Shown piece by piece: positions 12,601 to 24,993 of a stretch of 64,000 nt of DNA. The notes beneath the pieces are model-generated. The model did not search any database, was not told the DNA's origin, and saw only the letters and a list, made by a program, of their open reading frames with translations. The position numbers and the translations under genes are program-made. How positions within the stretch are numbered: position 1 is the stretch's first letter; each line of letters starts with the position of its first letter. Source of the stretch: Ciona savignyi (taxonomy: Eukaryota > Chordata > Ascidiacea > Phlebobranchia > Cionidae); the NCBI GenBank assembly GCA_000149265.1, contig CH003412.1, positions 161,226 through 225,225 on the forward strand. Reading direction: 5' to 3'.

Positions 12601-15600
12601 TGACTAATTTTGGGAACGATTTTGCCTCATTATATTCTGATTTTTAGCAGAAAATAAATTGATCTTTTTAAAACTAGTCAATTATAAAAATTCATATAGG
12701 GTGACTGATTTTAAAAGCTAGATTTTTACTGAAAGTAAATAGTAAAAATTTATGTCTGCTGTTATGACATGTTTGGAAAATGGTAAAATCACAAATTTAT
12801 ACATGTGTTGGACATTCATAGTTATATTAGTACAATATTAACCTACATACAATTTTCCACCTACATCCAGGCACTTATATTTATGGTCTCTTTAATGGCG
12901 AGCTATCTCTACGGAAGTCAGTGTTATAATTGGTATTGGTAGTTGTATGTATTAAGCTTGTGTGCAGTGCTCGAGTGTTTACTCTGTTCGTGTAGTAACT
13001 TTTAGTTAATGATTAAGTGAGTTGTAAATTCCCTTAAAAAGTAGACACCTTCTTGAGAGTAAGTGTCTCACATAAAACGCTGCCTAATTGGTTTCATTGA
13101 GTTCCTGAAATCTTTTGTATTGCTTGTGTTCACTTACTTTCAGGACAAAAAGATAAGACTCATTTAGTCCCGCTCTTTTGTACACTTTTGTTTACAAGAT
13201 AATTATATAAAGCAATATTAAACCAGTGTAAACTGTGTTTATATGTATACCAAATTTATTTGTCATTTTCTATTGATCTTTCTAAAATTTGGATAATCAA
13301 TTTCTTCAAAATTAAACAGACACCTTAATTTGTTGACATGAATGACATTTACTCATGTAACGAGCAGGTTTTGTTTACAATACAAAATGCAAATTGGAAT
13401 TTAAAGGCAATGTTTTCATGCCATTGTTACCCTACAATATCATTGAAAAGAAAAGCACCATTCTAGTATAAATGACAAACAAAATATTAAAGAATATGGC
13501 TGGATAATTAGTATTTTAGCATAGTCAGAAAATCATGGGTGCCCTTAAATGATCAACTGGTGTGATTTAAACCATACTTACCTATAGTTGGTATGGTACG
13601 AACTACTTTTCCCATCTTCAAATTGTAGAGGATGGTAGTTTTGCCAGCACAGTCCAAACCCACCATCAGCACCCTGACTTCTTTATTACTGAACAACTTC
13701 TTTAGCAGATTACCTTTGGCATCCACACTCGATTGGTTTCCCATAGCGTGCTATTTTCTTTGAAAGGTTTATTCGAAATTGCAAGGTTGTAACAGTTCTT
13801 TTTACTTTGATCTTCTTTAAAATTTAACTTGAAACTTAATAAACGGTACTTCACACGCAACGTTCTATCCTACAAAGATCTGTTGAAAGTTTCTTTAATA
13901 CGAAGTAATAATTAACCTTTAGTAATATGTTCTAAATACCTTCTTCCAGTATAGGCGGAATGTCCCACGCATGGAAATTCAGTTAGTTCTTAGAAAATAC
14001 CATCTACGTTAACCAAATACGTCACCACATTTGTAACAATGAATTCCTAAACCTCTTCTAATGGGCTAAACACACAACTACTGTTTCCACAATATTTAAT
14101 CACCGCTTAATCAAAGTCTCCCATTTAAAAAATTGCGTTTTAATGCGTTCTTACTTAATTGAATCTAATACGCATTGCCGGTTAATATAACGTTTAAAAG
14201 TATTCCTTTATCGTTTTACACTATATACGTCACTTAGCTGCCCATCTATGTCGATAATAGAAATCAATGGCTTACGTACGTATGTACTATCAGTTTTGGG
14301 TACACCATGTTATGACTGTGTACACGAATATAACCACAGCGAACGCCTCCGCCGTTTTTATGACACAAGAACACTTTACTCGCACTACTCTCTACTGTGA
14401 GTCAACTGAATACAGGTTTTTCCAAACTAAAAGCAACGGTCAGACTTTGGAAAACACTTTAAAGCTTTGTTGTGTTAATTGACACTTCTGAAATTATGCG
14501 CCTTTTGGCGTTAAAAACACAGCAACGCCTGTCTTTACCAGCTATATACAAAAAAACGGTATTTGATTTATCTTTATACAAATAAGGGTCTTCGAGACGA
14601 GCATATCGTGGGTTCGATTTTTAACGTAGTAAAAAGAGAAAAAAACTATCTGCATTTAAACCAAACCTGAAAGACTAAGATATTGAAATTTACAGAGACT
14701 ATGAATATCAGTAAGACATCATAGTAAATAAGGCCACCAGGTCACTCTTTGTTATTACAATAAAAAACTTATTTCTGCATAGTGACACGGCGTTCGACTT
14801 TCTCTACGAGACAATGCAATTGCGTGCTCTCGCCGCGTTTCGTGTGGATAACAATGAAAGTTTTGGTGTTTAATCGAAGTCGCGAACTTTCGATGCATGT
14901 AACTTCGAGCCAAATTGCTCGAATTTGCTGGATACTAAACTTTATCTACACCTTAGTAATTTTTATAGATTAACCAGTTCTTGGTCGCATTAACCAATTC
15001 TTCCATACACCTTGGTTATTTTCAAGTTTTCTAAATCTGTTATATATTAGCCCCTAACTCCGCCGCCATCGGTAAATGTTTATGCTTGTTTCTCGTTTAA
15101 ATATTTCACTTCACACTCGTTCGGTCCTAGAGGTACAGCTATCCTTTCGCAACGTTAATCGGATTTGTCTGTGCATTATACCACATATCTTTACGCAGCA
15201 TAAGTCCTATGCTCAACTATAACTATGCTCAACTATTGCAATCGCAGCACATCGCAAAAATAGCCCGGAGACAACAGACAACATTGCAGGCCGGGCGTGG
15301 CTTCAAAGTTCGCCTTGTTGTAAGTAGCGCTTGAACGACAAGCTAAGTATAGACCATTGCTATCGCTGTGCAAGTGTATTGAAGCACAGCCGTTTTGACG
15401 TAGCGATACCTAGCTAAACTATTAATTACCGGAGCTTTCAAACCGCTCCTATGGTCTTCAATGAAGCATCCGAAACTAAACAAACCCCTTATCGACACAC
15501 CAAACATCCTTTCTAGTAACTACTTGCTTACGCCATGTCCTATACCCTCTTATGCTAACGTGAAAGTGCTTGGCACATTTATTTTATAGACAAACAAAAT

Positions 15601-18600
15601 GTATGCGTAGTGCTAATTATTTTGACGTACTTCCGTTGGTACATACAATTTTTTGCTCTTCAACGGACGACCGCTCTTTTCTATGAGTTCCAATTTCAAA
15701 TTTACACGTATTATAAGGACAGGTATGTCAAATATTGACAGAATACCTAACAATATGTTTCATGGTCATTTACTCTTTCACCGACCCAGGTCTGACTGGA
15801 ATTTGCGGTCTTGGGCAAACTACTACCGGGTATATGCAGGTGCGCATCACAACCCAACGTTATACCGTTTTACATAGACAGACTCGCTTCAGTAAATGTG
15901 TTGCCGCAGAATTCTCTTTCTACACACTGTCTGCTGGTTGGTTTAAACTCATTTGAAAGCTGTATCACATTTCAGCGTCATGTACGAACAACCACATATT
16001 TATATACAACAACAAAAATATGATTTTCGAATCCTTTCGAGGCATGAGAAGCAAACCAAGTACATTTGGTGACGTATTCATATGTGAACAACCTCTTAAA
16101 ACATCTGATATTACACTTAACAAATTAAATTGTTATGCAAGTTTACATGGGTTTAACTGAGTGATAAATCAAAACTGGATAAGCTGCTACAGCGGCGTAA
16201 GAGCGAAAAAGCATCCTATCTTTGAGAAGGCCTTGAAAAAAGTCTAACGAAATTCGACTTTTAACGAAACATTTCTCAGATGCAATTTCTCGATAAAGCG
16301 CGCAAAGTAGAATGTAATTTCACTCAAACTTGACATGCGATGAGTTCTCACACAGCCACATAATGACACTTGGATTTTCACTTATTCAAGGCTTCAATTC
16401 AACCAACTAATCCAGTATTACCTGCGACTGCGGTTTTAAAACGTGAGAGTATTGACGTTGGCCGTTACCACAAAGGTTTCATTCAGATTAAACTTCTCAA
16501 CACGCTGTAGAGATATTGCGAACATTATACGATACTTCGAAATATTTTTTTTTGTTCATTATATTTAAATAAGATATATTGAAAAAATGAAACACAGCAA
16601 TTAGAATGACATAAGAGTACAAGATGTTTCGATTTTTTTAATATTATTTATATTTTACTGATGTATGTGGAAAAATAAAACATAGCAAAGAATATTAACA
16701 ATAAACTACCGAGGAATCAAGAAAAATGTATAACCGTCATACAAGTTACAGACCCACGATAAACCGATATTATTAGATCAAACGAGCCCTGTCGTTCAAC
16801 GAAAACTGCCTTCTGATCTCCAATTATCTATCTTTAAAGCGGCCAGGCAGCTATCTTAACACAACAATCACAGCAGACAAGACGTCAAGTCTAGATAAGA
16901 AACAGAAATGCGGTAGAAAACGAGCTGTTTGGCGAACGCTTAACACGAGCCCATACAAACACACTTCCCTTTGAATGAGTTTACGATCGAGGCTCGGAAA
17001 GCCTGGCATATTGAATAATAGCAACTGATCGACTTGCTATGTCAATAACGTTACACACGTAACAGACTCGTTTTATAGCACCAGCGGGATTGGTCCAGTA
17101 TTGCAATGAATCCACGCTCTGACATAAGGGGGCGGACTCCAGTTCGCTAATGATCAAATTTGTCAGCGCAATGGGACACAACCTACAGCACCACATTAAA
17201 ACGAACGGTCATCGTAACACATAGTTAAACAGCTGGTGCGCGTGAAACTTCTGCTACAGCACAAACAAATGCCCCCGAATGTCCTGCGCTATTCTCACTT
17301 GGGAAATACTTAGCACACAGTTGTTTAGGGCCCTGGGTAGCTCTTTGGTCACTTTAGAGCTCTCTCTTACATCAGTGTGATCCGGCTGCAATGCTGAGCA
17401 CAAACACATTTAAAAATGCCTGGTTCGATATTTTTATCTCTCTTATGAAGAAAAAGTCAATTTAGTTACACTTATGCTGATTTTTTTATACAAAAACTGA
17501 ATTTTATTCACCTTTGTTAGGCCAATCGGTTGGCGCGGTTGTACAGATTTGTTCAATTTCCACTTTTACCATTTACCTTTAAATGTTCCACAAAACATAG
17601 CATCAAGTGGCGTGGCGCCGCTGCGTAAACCACAGTACCAGTGAACTAACCAGGCCATATATTGTTGTTTTTGGAAGTCGCGCGTTCCCGGCCTCGAACA
17701 ATGACCAATTCACAGCAATCGTTTCGTTCTACATTACATGAAACCTCCCACCCTCTGTATTGTAGCCGTTCTTTTGTTTAAGCTTGTCCTTGTGATTACC
17801 GTGCTTTCACCGAAGATACAGCCAAATCATGGAATTTTAAATGATTACAATTCCACCGTTTATACAAATTTAAGCGAACCGCGGCGTTCTCTAACACTGT
17901 ACATTTGTGTAAATTAACTTGGTGGCCGGTGGAATTTCATTTATTCACGCTATGTCAATTCACGATATATGCACTCCGGCCCGGTGGTCTAGCGGTTAAG
18001 TGCGTCGCCTTACAATCGAAAGGTTGCAGGTGCGAAACTGGTCGCTAGCTAGTCGGTTGTGTCCTTGGGCAAGGCACTTTACGGACATTGCCTGAATCCA
18101 GCGAATTAATGGTTCTACCAAATTGAAGGAACGTGTCTATCATATACAACACACTGCAATAGCTCCGGTAACCCGACGATGGGCGCGAGGTGATCTGACG
18201 ATTGCCCGTGTGATAACCTCCCAGGGTTTTCCCATTCACGGGGATAAACATGAATATCCCTCCTATCCTATCCTATGCACTGTCACTGTGTTTTGGTTTA
18301 TTCATGCTACTGATATTACAGATTTAAAGTAAACGGCCTTATTTCTGTTTGATTGAATGTGCATTTTAATTCATCTAAAACCACGATTCTGATATCGTTT
18401 TTAACGTCTGAACGTATGCATTCTCGTACAACAAAACAGTTTTAAATTCATAAATGTCTGCAACAAAACAAGCCTCATAATCAATCTTGTTATTTTGCAC
18501 GTTTAATTGGGCATTTTAGTTAGCTTTCTCGTCACTTAATCACATTCCGTCTTATCTAATCCTGCTTAGACTGTGGGACAACAAGCCGAACTCAGCAGTC

Positions 18601-21070
18601 AGTAAGCCTTTCGGAGCCGTATTTAACGAATAATGCGCTTTGTGATGTAATAATGAGTGTCATGATTTTATGGTATGGAGAAAGGCAAGCGTCAGTTTTA
18701 CAGCTTATTACTAAGTTGTAAAGATTTCGCTCTAATAATCAACTTGACTGTGCTGTAATTAACTATCGCCGTCGTTCTGCTTGAGATGCCAATTATTCTT
18801 ACAATCTCCACCTACGTTTTTAGTTAAGTCTTAACTAAAACTTTGAAAACAACTTTCTTTCAAAGATGACACCCAAAAACTTGCACGAACCGACCAAATA
18901 CGTAATACTCAGACTTGTATGGTCGGAAATAAAGAAATTCAATTCCATAATATCCGTTGACCTCAGCACACAGACAAACGTGTGTTGACACAGTTATGTC
19001 GTGTTACTCGCAGAAACCGATTTACGTTGCGATTTAACAAACTGCCCAAATTTGGGTACAAATCTCCGCTGTTGCTGGTGTAGTTCATGGCGTCTTGGTA
19101 AATTCCAAAGTAGCAACCACATATGCTGAGCAGTTTCGAAATGGCTGTAGGTCTGAGAATATATTCGTGTCCATCCAATACACGATCTTAGCTGCTTTAT
19201 AAATACTTTACATGAACATTTATTTACGAAGGAATGCTAAATTGACAACACATTCTAAAATTCTTCGTTAAAAAAGTCAAATTGGCTTATTTTGCAGTAC
19301 ATTTTGTGCCTTAAATAAACAAAAACAGCCATTTACATACCTCACTAAGTGATTGATTAAATAACGTTCTTGTTCTTAACCAAAATTGCTATGCCGGTAT
19401 TTCACCGTAAAGCTATGTACGTAGTTGAGTTATCTGCATTTGTAATATCCGTTGCATTTAAATACAATCAACTTCATACATTATCGTTCATACGTCTAAA
19501 GCCGACAACATTGCAAACGTTCTAATTTTGCAAAATATTGTGGCCCGCTTCTCTGTTCGAAAGTTGTCGTCGAAACTTCACGCTTCGCCGCCTTCCGTCG
19601 CTCAAATATTACGAGGCGTGCGCGCGTGCACTGCTGTGCACACACTGTCAAACTGCGTCAGTAAAATCGCTGCTGGCGGAAAATTAATTAAAATTTTCCA
19701 ATACTCTTGATTTGGAGTAATTTTTTTTACTTTTAAAATTACCTTCCGGCACTTTTGTATTGACCCTTTTAGTCTATTTGCGTTTTATCTTTAAAATTCC
19801 CCTTTCTTTAAAATTTTTGATTGGCTTTTTTTACGTTTTTAGTTCTACCAATCTAAGTAATTATATGCACAACACAATTTAAACGGTTGACGACACAGGA
19901 AAAACGAAAATACAACGATTGGAAACGACAAACTATTATATTCTAATATAAAACACCACACACGTGAGCTAAACATATCCATAATTATCACACATATCAT
20001 AATTTAAACAGCAAATACAATTATGTTACAATATTACAAGAAAAAAAGTGTAAAAATATTACTAGTAAAACAATTCTTGAACAATGTTACCCCGTCCTCT
20101 CCCCCCAAAAAATATGTAACAACATTACAAGAAAAAAAGTTGTAACAATATTACAACATTGAAGCTAAGGTTGATTTCTAAGCTGTACAAACAAGAAGCG
20201 ATGCATTGAAAATAACAAAAATACTGCAGTTACCGACCGACAGTACCGAACAATTTTACCGATTACCCGTGTTATAACTGCCGAGAAAGATAAACGGAGT
20301 ATTGTATCCTATACTATATAGCACTTGTAGAACATAACATGATTTAAAGAGTTCTTTTTTTTATAATTTAAAAAGTAAATCACCAGGTTACTTAAAGTTA
20401 GAATTTAAAGAGTTCTTCTTCTTATAATTTAAAGAGGAGTTATTTATCAGGTTACTCGCCACCACGTCCGCCGACCAGTCGGTTAAAATCTGGAAAACCT
20501 CCGACTTCCAGCTCCTGTCTACACTGAAACTCGGCAACACCGATCCAGCCGACCCTCCGCATGGGTGGATGTGGGATTGTGAGTTCTCTGCTGACTCCCA
20601 GTTTATAATTACAGGTGAAAAGTTCAAGTGATTTTATGATTGGATTTTATTTTTTGTACGGTAGGCTAGACCAGTGCTCCGCAACATTTTCTTCACTTTA
20701 GGCACATTTAGATACTAAAGTTGACGGCACATGCAGTCAAAATTGTACAATATGATGTCTTCTGCACAATTAAATACATTTGATACTATATTAGCAAAGT
20801 GTCTGATAGCCGTAATTTACGATTTTCACGTGACTCACCTAACATTGTCATGCGGCACAGTATTCTGCCACGGCACACCGGTTGCGCGCACTGGGCTATG
20901 CCCAACCGCCCAACCAGCGCTTAGTTTCAGTCTCTTAACCTTTTCTCTTGATTCCAGCTTCTTCTGATTGTGTTGCTCGACTGTGGAACATTGAGACCGC
21001 AGAAGTCAAACGGGAATATAGTGGCCACACGAAGGCGCTGGTGAGCCTCGCATTCAACGACTCAGTTTGA
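6666..21070 (+). CDS. mLST8: mLST8/GbetaL WD40 subunit of TOR complexes
   Basis: The product is the seven-bladed WD40 protein that binds the TOR kinase domain in TORC1 and TORC2. The eight exons are 6666-6788, 7204-7271, 7594-7740, 8088-8238, 8789-8867, 9345-9471, 20451-20614 and 20958-21070. All phases match and give 323 aa, against about 326 in human. Diagnostic stretches include [13 protein letters not shown] near residue 20, the GYQHVRMYD and [11 protein letters not shown] blades, [20 protein letters not shown] and the C-terminal [17 protein letters not shown]. Most introns are under 1 kb, but intron 6 (9472-20450) is about 11 kb. It holds an Arf gene on the other strand and a 100-N gap, so its real length depends on correct scaffolding. 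A possible poly(A) signal lies near 21424. Confidence 0.96.
9083..9272 (+). mobile_element. hAT-like MITE in mLST8 intron 5
   Basis: The left end CAGGCATGGGCAACATACGG, followed by CCCGCGGGCC, is mirrored by GTTGCCCACCCCTC at the right end, as in other small hAT elements. The flanking octamers ctctacag and ctttagag agree at six of eight positions, consistent with a decayed 8-bp target duplication. There is no coding capacity. Confidence 0.6.
10070..10195 (-). repeat. Decayed SINE fragment
   Basis: Reversed pieces of the SINE body are visible: GCCCACCATCGGG, TGTGTTATGTATGATTGA and CCTTGTCCCAAGACACAGC. It lies in mLST8 intron 6. Confidence 0.5.
10746..10845. other. Assembly gap of exactly 100 N
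   Basis: The round length suggests a scaffold gap of unknown true size. It separates mLST8 exons 1-6 from the Arf gene and from mLST8 exons 7-8. Confidence 0.99.
11162..13744 (-). CDS. Arf-family small GTPase nested in mLST8 intron
   Basis: Arf GTPases recruit coat proteins and lipid enzymes to Golgi and endosomal membranes. The exons are 13744-13582, 12346-12236, 11890-11766 and 11335-11162, with phases 1, 1 and 0, giving 190 aa against 181 in Arf1. Visible motifs are the N-terminal MGNQSS with Gly2 (myristoylation), the P-loop GLDCAGKTT, switch [17 protein letters not shown], switch [28 protein letters not shown] (G4) and SCAISGQGL (G5). The best match is to class I/II Arfs rather than Arls, from the switch regions and [17 protein letters not shown]. 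It departs from Arf1 in a slightly longer N-terminus, Cys in the P-loop, and a basic tail ending KHGRKH. A likely poly(A) signal (AATAAA on the minus strand) lies near 10862-10868, just beside the gap. I cannot assign a specific paralogue. Confidence 0.94.
13745..20341. other. Rest of mLST8 intron 6, no further gene seen
   Basis: There are many short open frames but none with convincing splice sites or known domains. It holds one near-intact SINE (17976-18273). A locally GC-rich patch at about 19540-19680, with a GTGCACTGCTGTGCAC inverted repeat, could be regulatory. A near-duplicated stretch at about 20020-20160 repeats TTACAAGAAAAAAAGT and TGTAA-AATATTAC motifs. Confidence 0.5.
17976..18273 (+). 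repeat. Near-intact tRNA-derived SINE with target duplication
   Basis: This is the best copy of the family. The head is tRNA-like: an A-box-like GTGGTCTAGCGGTTAAG and a B-box-like GGTTGCAGGTGCGAAACTGG. The body carries CGGTTGTGTCCTTGGGCAAG, GCAATAGCTCCGGTAACCCG and CCATTCACGGGGATAAACAT. The 3' end is a CCTAT pentamer repeat instead of poly(A). It is flanked by the direct repeat TATGCACT at 17968-17975 and 18274-18281, consistent with target-primed insertion. SINEs use a partner LINE for movement; I cannot identify it here. Confidence 0.85.
20342..20457 (+). repeat. Tandem duplication spanning an exon 7 splice acceptor
   Basis: Two copies of about 55 bp (20342-20396 and 20402-20457) start ATTTAAAGAGTTCTT. 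Each contains an AG|GTTACT acceptor-like end. The second is the real acceptor of mLST8 exon 7 (20450/20451). The first would lead quickly to an in-frame stop. Confidence 0.7.
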
Positions 21071-21647
21071 CCTATGTTGTCAATGATGAGCTCATACAAG
21101 TTCCGATTCCAGCAACTGGCGGGTTAAGGAACAAATGAAACTGCAGACAAAACAGCGTTATCACCAAATGAACATTATACCTTTTATTTGGAGGGTTTCG
21201 AAATTTCACTCAGTTCTTTTATAAATCACTATGCTGAAACAAAGGAATGGTTTTGTGTAATATTTTTTAGGGTTTTCCCCACATTTTTCGTCAATACTCT
21301 GTATATAACGTTACTAGTTATTATAAAGCGCAATAAGAACAAGTGCATTTAATTATATCGTCATTGGTGGAAAAGTAAGCCATATATAATTATTATATAT
21401 GAACAGATTTGATGATGAGCCTAATAAACTAGCAAAAAAGAGAGATAGCTGAGTGAATTTCTACTTTACTGCGTTGTTGTTACGTCACCTTATACGTTTA
21501 GATATATATTCTTATTTTTCATAGTGTCAACTATAAGTATAAATGGATGATACTTTAACTAAAATGAGTTGGCATGGTGCACTCGATACCCAGGTGTGAT
21601 TATCGAGACAACTTTAATTAAAAAAATCTGTGAATATACTTTGTCCG

Positions 21648-21748
21648 ACCTGTTAGTGGTGGTTTAGTGCGGTGCCTTTCAACCAAAAGGTTGCAGGTAT
21701 GAAACTGGTCGCTAGCTAGTCGGTTGTGTCTTTGGGCAAGGCATTTTT
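21648..21748 (+). repeat. SINE head, 3'-truncated
   Basis: Carries the tRNA-like head with GGTTGCAGGTATGAAACTGG and CTAGCTAGTCGGTTGTG. It stops after TTGGGCAAGGCA, so the 3' two thirds are missing. Confidence 0.7.
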
Positions 21749-22349
21749 TCATCAAATGTCCGATTTCGTGTTTTCATCGTGAAAACAAAAGAATAAACTA
21801 AACTTATTTTCCTTTTTATAAAACGTGCGTTGAAGATTTTGCCACACTACCGTACTCGATGAAACTATGAGAATAGAGAAATTGTTACTGATCACTAACC
21901 CCACCTAACGGTATTGCGGTTTACAAAGAATTTTTAACTTTGTATTTAATTTTCATTGTTTTATATTTTTTTTTAGTATTTACCGGTACTTTTTATTTTG
22001 TTTACTTGAGACTATGTTTACCCGTCCTAGCTCAATTATTATCATCTTTAATTCTCCTGTTAGCTTATTGTGTGTTCTCTTCGATCATATTTTGATTTTA
22101 CTCTGTTTTTTTTCTGCGTAACGATGGTGACAGCATGTCCGGTCGCCAGGTAATTGGCTAGAACGCGTTATCATTTCAGGTTGAAACTTTTTAGAAATCC
22201 TAGCAGGCATGTCTATAGTTAGCCTCGACGGTTTTTTTTCATATTTAATATTTAACATTAAATATAATTAAGATAGGGGAACTTTTATAGTATGCTTGGT
22301 ATAACTCTAGCGTACTAAATGTGTAAAAAATATATATTTATTTTAACTT

Positions 22350-23010
22350 TGTAAAGTATTAAATTTAGCCGTCAAATCTTTAACCAAACTTAAGTAAAAA
22401 TACGACGAGATCGGGCGTCTATGAGGATTGTTGAACTTTAGCTGATTTGGTAAACTTATAATTTAGGATAGGGTAAATTGGTGTATATTATAATATTATT
22501 TATTAACCAAGAGCGTTTACTGATGATTTTATTTAGTAATTATAACTTTCAGCAGACAATCCGAGATAGTGCGCCTGAGAGGACTCTAAACATTGGGAGA
22601 GTTAGTGGAATTATAATTTTCATAGGATCGAAAAAATTTGCATACACATTTTTATTAGACTACTATTTAACAAGTAAAAGCGATTATATGCAATTTTACT
22701 TAAAGTATCGCAATATTCCGACAAAATTATAACAATCAACCCGAGTCTTACAGGAATCTTTGAACATTATTTTTGGTGACTATTGTAATATAAACATGTA
22801 TATACTTTAAGTTTTCCGATCTTGTAAAAATTATACGGTGACTATATTGGGTAATTTGAGTCTTCCCAGACGCACAATCTCGTCCGAATGACCGCTGTAA
22901 CTTTGTCGGCGTATTGCGATGCTTTAGGCTACTCAGTAAATTCGTGTATAATCGCTTTTGTTTATTAAATATAAGTGTAATACAAACGTGATGTATGAAT
23001 ATCAAATATG
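22350..23010. repeat. Diverged repeat, forward copies plus inverted copy
   Basis: A module with an AAGTAT..AT..CCG-CAAA-T-TAAC segment followed by an ACGAGAT-GTGCGTCT segment appears forward near 22356, 22508 and 22698, and inverted at about 22800-22990. The copies are strongly diverged. I cannot assign the family. Confidence 0.45.
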
Positions 23011-24241
23011 AATATAAAACATGGGTATTTTTGTTCAAATATTATTATTTTTATTTCATTTTATCGTATTAGATCAAACTGTTAAAATATCGTTAAGTTT
23101 GGCCAGCTAATTCTTGTTAAAAAAGTATTTGAAAACCCCACTGTCTGCTCTGTCTGCCTAAATAGTTTTGGTGTTTTACCCCTTGTTTAGTCCAGAAATG
23201 TTTACTATTAAGGTATAGAACTACACGATTTCTTTTCTTAAACATGAAATATATATGTGAATTGGTAACCATGTGATCCTTCAGTTTATGATTGCAGAAA
23301 CAAAACAGTTGGAAACGTTCAGGAATGTCTGATAACATAGTCCGGACCTGTAAACATTTGACAAGAATATATACTGAATATGGCTAAAAATATCGGTTTA
23401 TTACCTTTAAAAAATGTCGGTGTTTAAAATATTCAAATTGTACTTAGAGACACTGGTTGCATAGGCATACACAATACAAACCCTTAATAAATCATTGGTC
23501 CTCCCATATGCCTGTGAATGAAAACAAAGGAAATTGATTGGTAAAAATGTTATTATTAGTTTACAGAACATTGGTAACAAATTTCATGACCGCGTTAAAA
23601 GAAGCCAGCAATTTTTTGTGCAATTGATATTGTTGGGGGCCGTTGCAGGTCGCTGCCTATTTTGCTAGATTGTTCCTTGTAGGCTCCAGGTAAGCCGGTT
23701 GCAACAGCTAATGCGATCTGCAATTAATTCCCTACGCGCTATCTCGACTCTCAGAGGTGCGCTAATTAATTAAGGTTTTCTGCGTAAACGTCTCCTCGAC
23801 TTGACTACTGTCTTCTGTTTTTCGTCGATCAAGGCTGTAGTAGCTTTATATCATCAATTGTATTGAGCAATTGAGGCGATTAACTTAGTACCAGTTACAA
23901 GTTAAAGCGTAAGATGTTTCAACGATATAGATTCCAGATAAAACTCTTAGTATCGACACATACAAGATGTTTGTTTCTTAATGCGTTTGGACACTCTCTC
24001 TCGAGCAAAAGTGAAATAAACGTAGGCAAAGTTCGACGCTGCGGTAATAATCGTAAATCTAATAATAATATTTCAATGATGACGGAATGTAAGCGCAAAT
24101 GCCGGCTGCTGCGATTATAAATCTTATGTAAGTACATGAGGTCGCTACAATATATTATTTAAATTGGTTAAATCAGTTATTTCCCACTCCGTTTTTCTGA
24201 TAGTATGCATGTCATCACCATTGCATAACATTTATAGTGCC

Positions 24242-24330
24242 ATTACGTAACATAATCTTTTCCTGTGAAATAGTCCAATAATTGCGTAACATAATCTTTT
24301 CCTGTGAAATTGTCTAATAATTGCGCAACA
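24242..24330 (+). repeat. About 44-bp tandem duplication
   Basis: Two near-identical copies contain CGTAACATAATCTTTTCCTG then TGAAAT-GTC-AATAATTGCG. The second is slightly diverged. Confidence 0.75.
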
Positions 24331-24993
24331 GGTTATAGGCTAACAGAGCATGTATAGCTTTTACAAATTACAGCAGATCATTACAGTATAATTTAATTGT
24401 ATTGTCCGTATGATTGCGAGCTAGAAGCACAACACAAGAGTAGTTTGTTTTTGCTTTCAGGAAAAAATATATATACCAAATGGCTGAAAGTTTTCTGATT
24501 GTATAGAAACACCGTTATTGGAACACATGTGAATTAAGCATCATTGAAAAAATAAGAGAATGGCGCTATATTTTCCAGTTTTCTGTTACTAAGTTATTAA
24601 ATTAACAATTTTGCTGGAAAACAACAAGTAAAATAAAGTTCAACATAAATACTTAACGAGGCTACTTTAAAAAACATAGTGGTAATGAACCTAGTCCTTT
24701 TTTTGCTGGACGAAAACAAATATTAACACAGATACGTAACACATATAAGGTGACTTATAATCTTGTGCAAACAACAGTGAAGTGTTATAGCCAACGGTAA
24801 CTTTACATGATTATATTTAAGTGGTGTGTATGTTTTGCAAGCAATCATTAAGTCAGAGTAAAAATAGTTGGTAACTTTGTTAGTCTCCCTACTGTACACA
24901 TAAAACAGTTTTAGTGTTTTTAAAGAAATATTTTTACCTTCCATTTTGCAACTGGTGTTTTGACCTATAACGTTCAATGATAGGATCGGAATC

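Larger units (their letters stand above)
21071..24993. other. Intergenic region with repeats, no gene seen
   Basis: Contains a SINE head (21648-21748), a diverged forward and inverted repeat block (22350-23010) and a tandem duplication at 24242-24330. A frame at 22478-22732 lies inside the repeat block and shows no recognisable domain. Confidence 0.55.

Noticed and set aside
22478-23038. Open frames of 84 and 96 residues on opposite strands
   Set aside because: They lie within a diverged inverted repeat, have no splice context and show no domain.
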